Shown here piece by piece: positions 1 to 11,402 of a stretch of 64,000 nt of DNA. Under the pieces are notes generated by a model, which was not told the DNA's origin, did not search any database, and saw only the letters and a list, made by a program, of their open reading frames with translations. Location of the stretch: assembly GCF_950023065.1 (NCBI RefSeq), contig NC_088678.1, forward strand, positions 43,018,580 to 43,082,579, in the 5' to 3' direction. Positions within the stretch are counted from its first letter, which is position 1; every line of letters begins with the position of its first letter. Both the position numbers and the translations under genes were made by a program. The DNA is from Planococcus citri. Lineage: Eukaryota > Arthropoda > Insecta > Hemiptera > Pseudococcidae.

Positions 1-1906
1 CACTGTTTCATTTTCATTTATTTTTTTCAAATAATCTCGGTATTTTCATTTCCCTTCCCTCCTTCCTACATTTTTTGAATCGTTTTTTCAAATTTGTTTT
101 AGTCGAGCTCTAGTGACCCAAATTGTCTAAATATTTCTTCAAAATATCACTTGATGATGAAAAATCATTTTTTCATGTCTAGATCTCAATTTTCGAACAG
201 AATTTTGAAACCTCGTACTCTTTCTAGTATCCACGTATTTTAAACTCATGTAAAAAGCATCATCGCCAAAAAAAAAGATTTTTAATGCGTCATTTTTTCA
301 ATGTGCGAAAGTTTTTTTACATATGTGTGCTACTTTTCGCGGTATTTTATCGTAATTATGTATCAAACAAGAGGGAAAACGTTGAAAACATTGTGGAATA
401 CCTATTATGAAACAAAAAGAGAAAAATTTTAAGCATGACAAAAATACTGTTGTTGGTATTATAGGAAACAGTTCCTAAACCTTGTTATGAAATACGTTCG
501 CAGCTTTATATGTTGGTGGGAAAAAAAGGATAAAATTTTGTACAAATGAAAAAGTACACCGATAAAACACACTGTGTTATTTATTACAATTTCTCCCAAA
601 TGTATCAAAAAAAAAAAGATGAACATTTTTAAAAACTTGATCGAAAAGTTGTTATTTTTTGCATGAAAAAACGTGAATTGAATCGCGTGTAAGGGTAAAA
701 TTAAACGTATGCGATCATTAAAGAAAAAAATTATACGTTGTACCCGAGATTAAATTATTAGGCCTACAGGTAGAACAAATGAAAATAGGTAATAGGTATA
801 AAAAACCTTGCTCCTGAAATTCGTAAACGCGATGTTTTTTTTCTGTCTTTTTTTATTAAAATCTACGAAGAAAAACGTCTCGTAGAAAGTTGAATGAAAT
901 CGAAATTTACGTTGGTTTTTTTTTGCGAAGCAACAACATATGTAAGTTGAATGTTTTTTTCTTTTTTTCCCCCTCTTTTAGTTAGTATCATCTGGTATTA
1001 ATTTATTAAAAAAGAAAAGTGGCTTTTTTCCTCCTTTTGAGATGGTATCGTCGTAGTTTAATTAATTGATTCTCGTAACATTAAAAAGATTTAAATTATG
1101 CGAAAACTTTTCACCCAGCAAATGTTTAAAAAGTTACTTCGTAAAAGAGTATTTATATTCGCCACCTTCCGACATCTATTATTTTCAAAATCAGCCGAGT
1201 TAAAACTACTTTCTACCCTATTGTGGCATTCCTTACTGTAAAATATACAAATAAAATATCCGAGTCGAGTATTTTTTAAATTATTTCTCCTTTTTTCAGT
1301 AATAATGGGTGTTGAAAATGAAAAAGACTTTTGAAGAAAAAAAGTGTTTTCACCTTTTTCTTCTTCATGATACTTGAGTACCTAAGAAGTTAACAATGAA
1401 CATGAAGGGCTATGAAGTATGATACGAATCTGCTATAAGAACGCACGATTTTCTGAAATGTGAAAAGTTTATAAACAAGGGGGATTTTTTTTCGTTGTTG
1501 TAAACAATCGTTTCATAAAAGATTATAAGTACGTTAATCTGTAGAGATGAATGTTTAGGGTAGGTAAGGGTTCGAATTTTTTTATTGGATTCTTGCATTA
1601 TGTTGCAAATATTTACTTACAAAATAAAATTTTCATTTCGGGTGGCTATACGAGTATGTGTAATTAAACGAGAGGTAGGGGGGCGGGGTATTCATGGGGT
1701 ATTCGACCCGGTTATTTCAAAATCAATCTGATTAAAAATGTTCAAAATTTTTTCAAACGCTGAAATTTATTTGTTCGATATCAAATTCAATTTAATTTCA
1801 CATGAGTTAGGAAAAAACAACGTAAGCTTATTCAAAAAAAAAAAAAAAAAAAAAAAAACGAAATTCAATTCGTGTAAATTTTAAAATTTTATGGTGTTGC
1901 TGATTC
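1..1906. other. AT-rich non-coding stretch
   Basis: I see no supported gene. The stretch is T/A-rich with many short poly-A and poly-T runs and a poly-A tract of about 25 bases at roughly 1834-1858. Short open frames here have random composition. It lies downstream of the receptor exon on the minus strand, so it may be intron of that gene, but this is inference. Confidence 0.5.
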
Positions 1907-2338
1907 GTGTTATTTTACAATAACATACATACGATATCAGCAGCAAGATTTCTTTCATTATGGGCGTGTTATTTCGTGAATAATTCTGGGGAAAAAATGG
2001 GAAAATTTTTCATTCAGGAGCTTTTACAGTTCTGGCAATATTATGAATTATATGAAAAAATTAAGAAAAAAGGGTGCTATTTCGTGCTTTTACACGAAAA
2101 GCTATTAGGTACCCAGGGTATACACGTTACAAGCACTAAAGGAGAAATAAAAATCGACGAAATTCGTTCGGTCCAAGAGTCGACTATTTGCGAAAAATAT
2201 TTACACGGAAACAATTCATCATTTTTTTGCGATTCGAACATGAATGATGACTTAGCAGCAGGTACAAGATGTAATATTATTAAAAGGTTCAAAACCGAAC
2301 CGATACACCCACTAAAGTTGCAGTGTATTGAGACGTAA
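1907..2338 (+). CDS. Open frame of unknown function, doubtful
   Basis: A 143-codon frame that stands out from its stop-rich surroundings. An acceptor-like cagcag lies just inside its start, so if real it could be an exon rather than a whole gene. The product is mixed charged and aromatic, with no signal peptide, membrane segment or repeat. The stretch GKFFIQELLQ recalled the start of a caspase small subunit, but no catalytic or dimer-interface motif follows, so I do not assign it. A 71-codon frame overlaps on the other strand. Chance openness is the leading alternative. Confidence 0.15.
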   Translation: MLFYNNIHTISAARFLSLWACYFVNNSGEKMGKFFIQELLQFWQYYELYEKIKKKGCYFVLLHEKLLGTQGIHVTSTKGEIKIDEIRSVQESTICEKYLHGNNSSFFCDSNMNDDLAAGTRCNIIKRFKTEPIHPLKLQCIET

Positions 2339-4604
2339 CGTATGGAAGATTTTTGAAAAAAAAATTGATAGGTATGAAAAGAAAGAGGGTAAAATTCGTC
2401 ATGTTTTATTTATCTTTTAATCGATGGTTGTAATGATTGTGACGTAAGTTAACTCGCGTATGGTAGGCTTTTATTGGATTGAATTCGAAATAGTGGGTAA
2501 ATTATTATAAGAGTACCTGTGTCGTATATTTACCTCTTGGTATCTGATTTTGGGTGAATAATTTGACATTATGATAACGGTTTATTTATTACGCCAAGTT
2601 GGCCAACTCGGTGATTTATTTATGGCTAAAGTGGTCAATAAAGCGCCACGAAAGTTTGAGAATGTCGAATAATTTGCGGTTTTTTGTTTGGGTAAATTAA
2701 TTGAGATTTCTGTAGATTATTTTAATTTCAGGTTAGCTTTAAATTAGGTGATTTACAAATTGGTATATTTTATGACATTTTTATCGAAAGAAATGATCTG
2801 TATGGCTTTCGTTTTACTTCGAGTTTAGTCCTATATAATTCGTTAATTTTTCAATTGGCCGGCTTGGTATAATTTTTTATTTTTACATCTCCCCCTCACC
2901 TAAAATTTTTTTCGAGTATTTTTAATGCAGGCAAATTATGCATTCAATATTCTTGGCTCATTAATAGCACTCGTGGTTGGGCTTGTTGATTAAACGCTGA
3001 ATTACAGTATAGCGTTGAAATGATTCGACGTAAAAAAAATGTTTATGGGACCCTCTCTTCTAATTTGAGGAAAACACTCATACTTTTGCGTTTCTAACCT
3101 CATTTTTTCAGGAATTTACTCGAGGGTTTGCATAATTTGCTTGCACTATTTTACTGAATGAAAATTACCTACATCGGGAAGAATTTTTTTGCAGATATTT
3201 AGTCCCAAAATCTTATCTAGGGCTTTCATTTCGTTGGAAAATCTAAAAAAAAGTCATCCCTTTTTTGAAAGGATTAAGGGTAGGAGGATTCTAAAAAAAA
3301 TTTGGGTACTTGACTTGAATCCCCATTTGTCTATCACTCTTTTAAATGAGGAAATTTACGAGTAACAACAAAATAATTTGAAAATTTAAAACTCCAAAAA
3401 ATGTAGGTTTGATTCAGAGGCTCAAAAATCTTTCCTTGGTCATTCAACATCTCCCTCTGACTTTTTTGAATCACCTTATATTTATAAAAAAGTTTAAAAC
3501 GACCCACCGCAATTTCCACCCTATCCAAAAATTGAAATATGTAATAGGTATTTTTTAAATTTCAGTTGACCCAAATTCTAAATTGGAATCTTTCTTCACC
3601 TGAATAAAAAATTTCAAAAAAGACGTAACGCTAGCCACTAATGAGAACGCCTCTTAAAGGAAGTGATAGTGAAAGTCAACTTCGAACTATTTCATCGATA
3701 TTGTTACATTTTTAGAATTTTTGATGAAAATTGAAATTTTACGATAGGTAAATAACTCGAAAGAAATGGTGTAATTTTGAAACCAAAACTGACGAACTTG
3801 AATTTTTCAATAGGTACCATAAAGGCAATTTTTGCCCTCTCAATCCATCTCGCTGATAAATTTGACCAAAACTTATACCATGTAAAATTTGTTCCACTCT
3901 GTATATAGAATATTGCAATTTTTTTTATGGAACTAAAACAAGTCCTAAACTTGTCTCTCTTTCGAGGAATTTTTTCATTTTCGATTGACGATGTCTGGTG
4001 TGAGAAGAAAGAGAGGGGTTATAAATTCCGACAAACTGTTCAGAAAACATTTCCACGTAACTTTACCCAAAAATGTCTCGTTGTCCGCGAAAGTGTTTTC
4101 ATTTTTGCAATTTAATGGAACAAGAGATAAAAGTTGAGTGGTCTAAAGCTGTGATTCCGTAACTTGAACATGGAGATATAAAAAATTATGTGCGTTGTAC
4201 ATAAATTCAGTTTTATTATAGAAATGATGAAGGTTTTTTTCGAATTATTGATACCTATGTAAAGATCAAGTTTGCCAAATCCCATGTATACGACCATACG
4301 TATGTATTATATATTGCATTAGGTGGCGTTTCTGTTTACTCAGAGTGTGAAAAACTAGTAAAGCTGGTGTCGATGTCGTATATTTAACGGCCAAAGGAAC
4401 AAATAATATACTTATTTTATCTATTTTCATAAAATGCTTTCATGGGTGGTAATTTGAAATATTACTTTAGAGTTCAATATTTTTTTCATACTTTGGTTTG
4501 CTGCGAATTTGCTTGAAACCAGATTACCGCAAGGGATTCTTATTAGATCGAATTATATTCTAAAATCAATATCTCGAGTAGGTACGTCGTTTTAATATAC
4601 TTAC
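2339..4604. other. Non-coding, probably receptor intron
   Basis: I see no convincing exon on either strand. I looked on the minus strand for the third to seventh transmembrane segments that should follow the receptor exon at 4605-4979 and did not find them, so the next exon is probably to the left of this window. Short frames such as the 62-codon one at 3927-4115 (+) have no recognisable features. Confidence 0.4.
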
Positions 4605-4979
4605 GTGCGAAAAGTAGATGGCCATTTGACAAAATCCAGCTTTATTGAATAATGGAACATGAACTAAATTGAGCCAAGTGACGAATTGAGCGATTAAAAA
4701 ACCCGAATCACTGATGGCCAACGCGGCCAGGTAATATGAGGACGATAATTTCTTCAATTTGGTACCGAAGAAAACGAATACCGAAAGCGTATTTCCAACA
4801 CAGCCCAATATAACCAATACGGGAGTATAGTAGAGTTGCAAAAATTGAAGTATAGCGACCGCTATGTTTTGTGATGCTTGTGCATATATGTTTTGTTCTT
4901 CATCTGATACCAGTGTGGTGTTGTGATTAGACTCGACATATGATTCGCAGTTGGTTCCATTCGTGCAACCGTTTATCAT
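4605..4979 (-). CDS. First coding exon of a class A neuropeptide GPCR
   Basis: Encodes the N-terminus, TM1, TM2 and start of TM3 of a rhodopsin-like receptor at the plasma membrane. The 125 residues begin with a short extracellular tail carrying sequons NGT (7-9) and NTT (20-22). TM1 is about 50-71 with GN at 62-63. A basic first loop, KLKKLSSSYY, leads to TM2 with LAISD (Asp91, the sodium-site Asp). Trp102 is in the first outer loop and Cys117 is the disulfide Cys at the top of TM3. The ATG at 4979 is preceded in frame by TAA at 4983-4985. The exon stops in phase 0 at 4605 before gtaagt (4599-4604). The loop and TM2 wording fits insect peptide receptors; the CNMamide-receptor branch is my best guess only. 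Later exons are not in this window. Confidence 0.85.
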
Positions 4980-5072
4980 TATTTAGCTGACGAAGTAGGT
5001 TTTACAAGTATGATGTGTTTCATTATGCTGCCATTTTAACAATGGGTTCGGTTTCATTCTGCAGTCAGGTTT
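4980..5072 (-). other. 5'UTR part of the receptor exon, with acceptor
   Basis: On the minus strand a pyrimidine-rich run ending ttctttttgttgcag (AG at 5073-5074) is a strong splice acceptor. The 93 bases from there to the ATG have a stop in the receptor frame, so they are untranslated. At least one further upstream non-coding exon is therefore implied, and it is not identified here. Confidence 0.6.
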
Positions 5073-5149
5073 CTGCAACAAAAAGAATACGTGAAAATTA
5101 TACATAGGTGTATTTTCAAATGAAACAAATACGGATGAAAAGTGATGGA

Positions 5150-5470
5150 AAATCCCCTCCCCATCCCTCCATTTCGGTCAAAATTTCAAAAAAAAAGTCC
5201 ATCATGTGATATATCAATTGACATGTTTTTAGGGACGCTGAACTCGAATATGACTTCATTTTGTCGATTGGGTCTGTTGCAAGGTCTCTAGCCACCCCCT
5301 CTATTCTTCAAAATGGTGTCAACATTTAATTAAATGATCCTAGTCGTGCGACATATCGATTAATATATTTTCTAGAACGCTAAACACGAGTATGACGTTA
5401 ATTTTTTGATTGAACCTCATTATTTACCCTCAGCACCCCCAAAACGGTCAACATCTTGTAAAAATCGTGT
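5150..5470. repeat. Degenerate tandem repeat, about 140-bp unit
   Basis: Two diverged units share a block around 5210-5260 and 5335-5390: a run like gatatatcaattgacat, then an A/C-rich linker, then cgaatatgac or cgagtatgac. Each unit carries a C-rich tract. The reverse complement matches the three-unit array at about 29451-29806, notably the core aaatatattaatcgatat, so both belong to one satellite-like family. Confidence 0.5.
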
Positions 5471-7308
5471 AGTAGGTACTCATTTGAATGGCCATTTTGA
5501 AGATCATGGTGATTTAAATTTTATTCGTTCGTTCAGATATCAACTAACATTCTCGTTAAACCCATTAGAAAATTGAAATTATCGAAGAACAAGTTTTAAA
5601 AAATGAACAAAATAGCACCTATAATGTGTACATATTACTTACGGATATAAAAAGGATGAACCGTTACTTGTGGTATTCTCATAAATACGAGTAAAAATAG
5701 GTATGTTTATGTATGTACCTATATACCTGTATGCGTCTACATGTACAGCTACCTACCTATTCATTCATAAAAATTAATGCATTTGAGAAAATTTCTGAAC
5801 TCGTACTCTTAATATCATTGCATCGAGGATGTATATTTTATTTATAGTTTTTAATCACGATAATATTAGGTGCACGAGCAAATTCGAGAGGGTATTCGTG
5901 GTACGAAAATGAAAAAGAAAAAAGCATAAACTTGATCTGAAAATTACACCGAGTTCTTTCAAACGAGATCCCACCCCATCTACTCCCACGTAATATTTAT
6001 ACACGCTCCCAATTTCATCCAAATACGAGCACGCGGCTAAATTACTACCTATGCGTATTTACAATGAATATATTAAATTTCTAGCAAAATAATTCCGCTC
6101 TAAAATTAATTCGCGAAATTTTTTGCCGAGCGTATCGGATTTCTCGGCTATCTGTAGAATACCAGTATAACACAATGGTAGTTTATACGAGAAAATTTCG
6201 GACGCTGTAATGGTATTCTCGTGGGCCAAGCATCTAACAATAACTTTAACCATCATGTTTTCTAAATTCATAAGTTGAAAGATTTCCGCCGAAATGATGC
6301 TTTCCTTATCAGGGTGTGTTTCTTTTGCAAATTATTCCAAGAAAATTGTATTCTAAATGCGATATAGCATACGACACCCTATTTATACTCTTATACAAGA
6401 CACCTACGTCCTACGACATGCAAATTACCCTCAAACGGAGTCTTCCTTAACGCATACGAAATCATTTTACCTCTTTTACAGCATTATTTACTTATTCGTT
6501 TCGATATCTTAAATACGTAAATGCCGAGGCCTTTTTTTATAGGCCTGTACCCACCTCTACACCAAATGTCAAATTATTTTTGAATATAGGTAGTTTTTTC
6601 CGCGTTGAAATATGATGTACCTTATATTAAGGGATAGCGAAGATGTATGCTTTTCTCGCATCAATTCGCGGGAAAATATTAGAAAAAGTTTGATAATTCG
6701 TGTGTGATGAGTTAAAAAAAAAAAAATCGATTCATTTTAATTTTGAAAAAGAAAACTAATTATCGATTACTTTTTTTTGGCGAATGCTTAAGGGACCAGA
6801 TGCGTTGGTAATTAGGTAGTGGAATTTTTTACTCGATTTTGCTAACGTTCGTAGCCTCATATATTAGTAAACTCGTCGCTTCGATTCATCAATATTTTTT
6901 CATCACCAAACTCAAATTAAAAATTAATTTTATTTTAATTTAACTCCATACTGTACAGGAATCGAGTATGTGCTGTTTACTTTGGGAAAAGTTTGTTGTT
7001 CCTTTTATTTTAAAATTTTTGAAATCATGTAATGAGGTTTTAATTACTTTTTTTTTCAATCGAATTGATGTTTCGATAAGTTTTTTGTGCTTATTAAATC
7101 GCTTGATTAATGAAACTCCTTCGCTGAACTCTTCTCTTTTTTGATAAGAAGAAACTGTTTGATGAAATTTTTACGATGGTATGGGTTTAATGTATTGAGA
7201 TTTATTTGAAAGCGAGTATTTTTTTTCTTTATTTATAGTACTCGTACCTATGGTATAAAAATTCATTACCTTGGCTATATTTTATAATCGAAATCCATTT
7301 ATTTTCTA
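5471..7308. other. AT-rich non-coding stretch
   Basis: I see no supported gene or structured repeat. It contains taggta/acctac-rich segments near 5700-5760. A 70-codon minus-strand frame at 6059-6271 has no recognisable features. It separates the receptor exon from the Helitron 3' end. Confidence 0.45.
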
Positions 7309-7320
7309 CAAGCAAAATTA

Positions 7321-7338
7321 CCCGCCCTTCGGGCAGGG
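7321..7338 (-). terminator. Helitron 3'-terminal hairpin
   Basis: On the minus strand ccctgcccgaagggcggg folds into a seven-pair GC stem with a GAA loop and one bulged T, in a surrounding that is almost only A and T. Helitrons carry such a hairpin about ten bases before their 3' end, where it is thought to mark the end of rolling-circle transfer. Here the spacing to CTTG is eight bases. Confidence 0.7.
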
Positions 7339-7615
7339 AATATAAGTTAATATATGTATGAACTGGAGTAACCTTCAACTTATCAAACTGAGATTTAAAA
7401 ATAAATTTAAAAAAAATATATTTCATTAGATCTTCAAATTACCTACATTATTTTTTAGAAAATTGTTTGACAATTTTAATATTTTGTTAGCCTAACATAT
7501 TATCCATAGCTGGATTTCAAAAATGTTTCATTATACAACAATTATTTGACAACTCAAAAACATTATAGTTAGTTCATTGAGATTGAATGAAGATACCCAT
7601 TACCCAATTTTATAT

Positions 7616-8137
7616 TTATAATACTTCAGAATAAACGATATTTTTAGTAGAGCTTTCATTGCTTTGAATATAAAGATGACTTGCTTCACTCACACGCGAT
7701 GCTGCGACATACAACTGTCCATGGGTAAAACATTTACTGCTAAGATCAACTCCAACTGTGTTAAAAGTTTGGCCCTGACTCTTATTAATTGTCAATGCAA
7801 AACACATTTTTAAGGGAAATTGCAATCTTTTAAAACTGATGGGCATACTACTGGGAATTAAAGGAATTCTAGGTAATAACACATTAACCCCAGCAGCAGT
7901 TCCTGTTAAAATTGTCGCTTCAATCAAATTTGGCATAAGACGGGTTGTAATCAAACGTGTGCCATTACATAGTCGGGGAGGATCCAGGTTACGCAATAGC
8001 ATTATAGGAACACCAATTTTCAGCTTTAATTCGTATGGAGGTAATCCTGGAGGTGATAAGGAATTTAAAAATTCAATAGGATATGTTGTGGCATCTTCTT
8101 CTTGTGTTACCGAATCTATAGAATGATACACCATTTC
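7616..8137 (-). pseudogene. Helitron exon 9, helicase C-terminus
   Basis: Starts after ctttttag with EMVYHSIDSV and continues IGVPIMLLRNLDPP, LCNGTRL, FALTINKSQGQTF and LYVAASRV, the closing PIF1 helicase motifs. It ends naturally at a stop after VYSEVL, about 300 bases before the element's 3' hairpin. Confidence 0.85.
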
Positions 8138-8207
8138 CTAAAAAGAATATTGAATGTGATAAAATAATTCAAATTGGACTTGCAGTTATGATTCAATATT
8201 CACTGAC

Positions 8208-8563
8208 TTGTCCCTCAATATTAGAAATTATTTCCTTATTGATTTCATCGACAATTGAGTTGAGAGGTGCTAAAATAGCTCTTTCTGACATGAACTCCAA
8301 TGATTTAGTTGTTATTTGATCAATATTTGGCCAAACAGAATTAATTAAATCCTGTCTTGTCGTAAGAAGAGTAGCAAAGCATTCAATTTCAATATTTTCA
8401 TGTTCATTTGGAAAAGTTCCATCACCAATCGAAAGTAACGTAGTTGCATAGTTTTGAGAAGATTCATTTAGTCTCATATTTTTTTTTAAAGCTGGTAATA
8501 ACTGAACTTGAGGCCAAAGTTTACAATACTTCAATGAAGCATGAACAGTGTCAGCTCTTGTTC
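8208..8563 (-). pseudogene. Helitron exon 8, helicase middle
   Basis: Starts after tattgcag and reads GTRADTVHASLKYCKLWPQV across the junction, the PIF1 wording after the GDFRQ motif. It includes RAILAPLNSIVDEIN and ends NIEGQ in phase 0 before gtcagt. Confidence 0.85.
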
Positions 8564-8667
8564 CTGCAATAAAAATATGATTCAAGTGTAATACAGATAC
8601 CTATCTAATAGAATTTTCAATAAAAAAATACTTTGGTACATAATTTCTAAGTAAGTATTTGATTCAC

Positions 8668-9036
8668 CTCGCTCAATAACCGGCAATGTTTGTCGGAAAT
8701 CACCTGCCAATAAAACTGTAATTCCACCCATTAAAGTATCATCATCTCTAATATCACGAAGAGTTGTATCTATTGCTTGAAATATATTTTTATGAGACAT
8801 TGAGCATTCGTCCCAGATTATCAGTTTGCAGTTTTTAATTAGTTTGGCAAGTCCAGATTGCTTAGAAATGTTACAACTTGTACAATTTACTAAATTCGTA
8901 GGAACTTTGAAAGTTGAATGAACAGTACGACCTCCTTTTAATAATGTAGCTGCAATGCCGGAGGATGCTACTGCTAAAGCGATTTCTTTTTCGCTCCGAA
9001 TTTTAGCTAATAATAAATTCATTATAAATGTTTTGC
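8668..9036 (-). pseudogene. Helitron exon 7, helicase Walker A end and Walker B
   Basis: Starts after tattcttag and completes GKTFIMNLLLAKIR. It continues with SSGIAATLL, LIIWDECSM (Walker B) and AGDFRQTLPVIERG, all PIF1-type motifs. It ends in phase 1 before gtgaat. Confidence 0.85.
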
Positions 9037-9132
9037 CTAAGAATAAAAAAAAAAAAAAATGATATCAATAATTCAGAATAAAATGAGAAAATTATTAAAT
9101 ACTACCTATAGTAAAACATGAATTATAGATAC

Positions 9133-9813
9133 CTGTTCCACCAGGAGCATCTAAATAGAAAACAGATTTTTCATTTTGGAGTACACTTTTCAACACAGCA
9201 GAATACACATTTTTCTGATCTTCATTCAACATTGGTTCAAATTTACGGACATATTCATTCATTGCATTTACATCATAATTTACTTCTCGAAGATAATCTA
9301 TTGATATTTCTAAATTTTCCTCCTTTGGTTCTGGTAATCCAAAATTAGATAATTTTTTTCCATTGGACATGATACGTACTTGTTTACTTAATAATAATAA
9401 ACATTCGTTAAAAATATCTTCGTTATAATCAAAATCAGGATAATGTCGGCGACAGTTATGCAAAATATCCTCAGCCATATCTCGTTTAAATCGTTCATAT
9501 AAGTTTAACGAATCACTTGGTTCACAGTAACATATTATTAGAGCAAATAACTCCCTAATGTTTCTAGGATGTTTAGTCAAAACAGCATCTTGCATAGTGT
9601 TAATCCATTGATCATCATTTTCCAACAATCCTCTGGCATTACATGCTTCTTTATAATTTGCATAAGTTATTCCATCAAATGCTTTTAAATCCTGGAATGA
9701 CGTTGGCCCTCTCACATGAAAAAGTAACATACGTAAATAAAAACAATCTGTTGAAGAAGGATGAACTGTATAAACACGTCCCAATGCGTTACTTTTAAAG
9801 TATCCTGGAAATT
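9133..9813 (-). pseudogene. Helitron exon 6, linker to Walker A
   Basis: Carries ALGRVYTVHP, RMLLFHVRGPTSFQDL and LNEDQKNVY, typical of the Rep-helicase junction of Helitrons, and ends inside the nucleotide-binding loop as DAPGGT plus one base of Gly. The donor is gtatct. Confidence 0.85.
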
Positions 9814-9888
9814 CTGATAAAATAAAATGTACAAATATTTTTTTTTTTAAATAGTTAATCAATAGGAAATACGTGATTTGTGCTATAC

Positions 9889-10114
9889 CTTCTACAGGAA
9901 CGCCTCGTTTTCTTTTTTTAAAAGTTTTCCTATCCCATGTAAAATAATTGGGAATTTCTTCGTATAATAGTGTTTTTGCAAATTCGTCATTGGCACATAG
10001 CTTAAAAAATTCAAGTAATGTAGTCGTTGGAGGATTGCTGGATTTATGTGCTGCATTTTTTTCATTAAAATATACACGTTGACCATTTTCAAGATGTACG
10101 GCTAAATGCACGAT
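9889..10114 (-). pseudogene. Helitron exon 5
   Basis: Starts IVHLAVHLENGQRVYF after ttaatag and ends in phase 1 after VPVE before gtatag. The next intron (9814-9888) is 75 bp with no in-frame stop, so it is easily mistaken for coding sequence. Removing it restores the family wording EEFPGYFKSNALGRVYTVHP. Confidence 0.75.
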
Positions 10115-10193
10115 CTATTAATAAAATAGCATGTAATTATTAAAATAATTAAATTGTGAATAGAATTTGACTTTTGGAAAAAAGAAAATTAAC

Positions 10194-10557
10194 CGGTGGT
10201 GAGTGATCATGGATCTGAAAACCAAAAATGCGCCAAAATGCTTCGCATGTACTGATGTAACGTCCATTGACAAATCTTTCTACTTCATTATATTTTAAAG
10301 ATACAGTTGTTAAATCGCTTCCTTTACAAATATACTTGCAAATGTACTTTATTGCCTTGACAGAATGACAGAATTCAACATTGATATGAGCATTAAAGGA
10401 ATGTGAAAGAACAGGATTATAAGGTACAATCCAAGAATTATCTATTTTGAAAGAGTTCAACTCTGTAGTAAGTCCTCCATCATCAGGACTACGTCGTCTG
10501 TATAGGGGGTAACCATCACAATCATGACGTGTTTCTGGAGTAAATGGTCTGGGATAT
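10194..10557 (-). pseudogene. Helitron exon 4, catalytic tyrosines
   Basis: Joins exon 3 to give KRYPRPFTPETR, then KYICKYICKG, whose two tyrosines four residues apart are the Y2 nucleophiles of Helitron Rep. It ends HDHSPP in phase 0 before gttaat. The open frame starts well upstream of the first Leu/Met that a simple ORF search would take. Confidence 0.8.
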
Positions 10558-11136
10558 CTATAATCAAATCATACTTTTTTGAAACATGTACAAAATTTCT
10601 TGAAAATCAAAAGTCTTTCAACTATCAAAAATTTTGAAAAATTGAAATTTTCTGTACAAATAGGTATTAAAAATGCTTCCTAAAAATTAAAATTCATTTT
10701 TAAATACAATTTCTTCAATTTTATTTTATTTTTTTAAAATGATTTTGTTAGAATTTATAACCACACTTCTTAAAATGGTTTTCATGTAGATAATTTCCTA
10801 ATAGAATTTTCTTGAAAATTTTTTACTTGTTGAAAATTTTTGAAAATTCGAATTCTATGTACAAATAGGTATAAAAAATGCTTCCTAAAAATTAAAATTC
10901 ATTTTCAAATAAAATTTCTTTAATTTTTTTTCAGTTGATTTGGTTAGAATTTATTACTGTACATCTTGAAATCATTTTCATGTAAATAATTTCCTAATAG
11001 AATGAAAATTTCAGAAAATTTGAATTTCATATACAAATAGGTATCTACTACCTACTAAGGATAAGATGAAATGTTTCCTACAAACCAAAAAATTGATTTA
11101 AAGTACATTTACCTACATAAACAAAAAAAAAATTAC
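10558..11136 (-). repeat. 579-bp intron built of degenerate tandem repeats
   Basis: The third Helitron intron is much longer than the other seven (64-104 bp). Its extra length comes from repeats: a block beginning gtacaaataggta recurs at 10654, 10859 and, more weakly, 11031. Each is followed by gcttcctaaaa-like and later ttcctaatagaat-like sequence. Two full units of about 205 and 172 bp are clear. Confidence 0.6.
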
Positions 11137-11338
11137 CGTTTACTACAACGATTATCTACCATGCAAGGAGCTTTTCTATTTAAATTTCCGCAAGGACCAT
11201 GGACCATATGCCGTTTAACTATTTCAAATAATTTAGGGTTAAGATCAGGATCTGGTAACTCTGCACATATAATTTTATCAATTTCATCTGGTCTGATTTT
11301 GTTAACTAACCAAAGAAGAATATGGGCATGAGGTAAAC
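11137..11338 (-). pseudogene. Helitron exon 3, HUH motif
   Basis: Starts after atttcag and, joined to exon 2, reads QKRGLPHAHILLWL. The two histidines of HAH are the metal-binding pair of the Rep nuclease. It ends CSK plus two bases of an Arg codon before gtaatt. Confidence 0.8.
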
Positions 11339-11402
11339 CTGAAATTATCATGGAATTCATAAAACTATAACAATTTAATAAAATTATTTAGAGTCTAGGT
11401 AC

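Noticed and set aside
7839..8126. 95-codon plus frame
   Set aside because: Antisense shadow of Helitron exon 9.
9820..9888. Apparent coding insert QITYFLLINYLKKK in the Helitron
   Set aside because: It is a 75-bp stop-free intron with good GT and AG ends; removing it restores family sequence.
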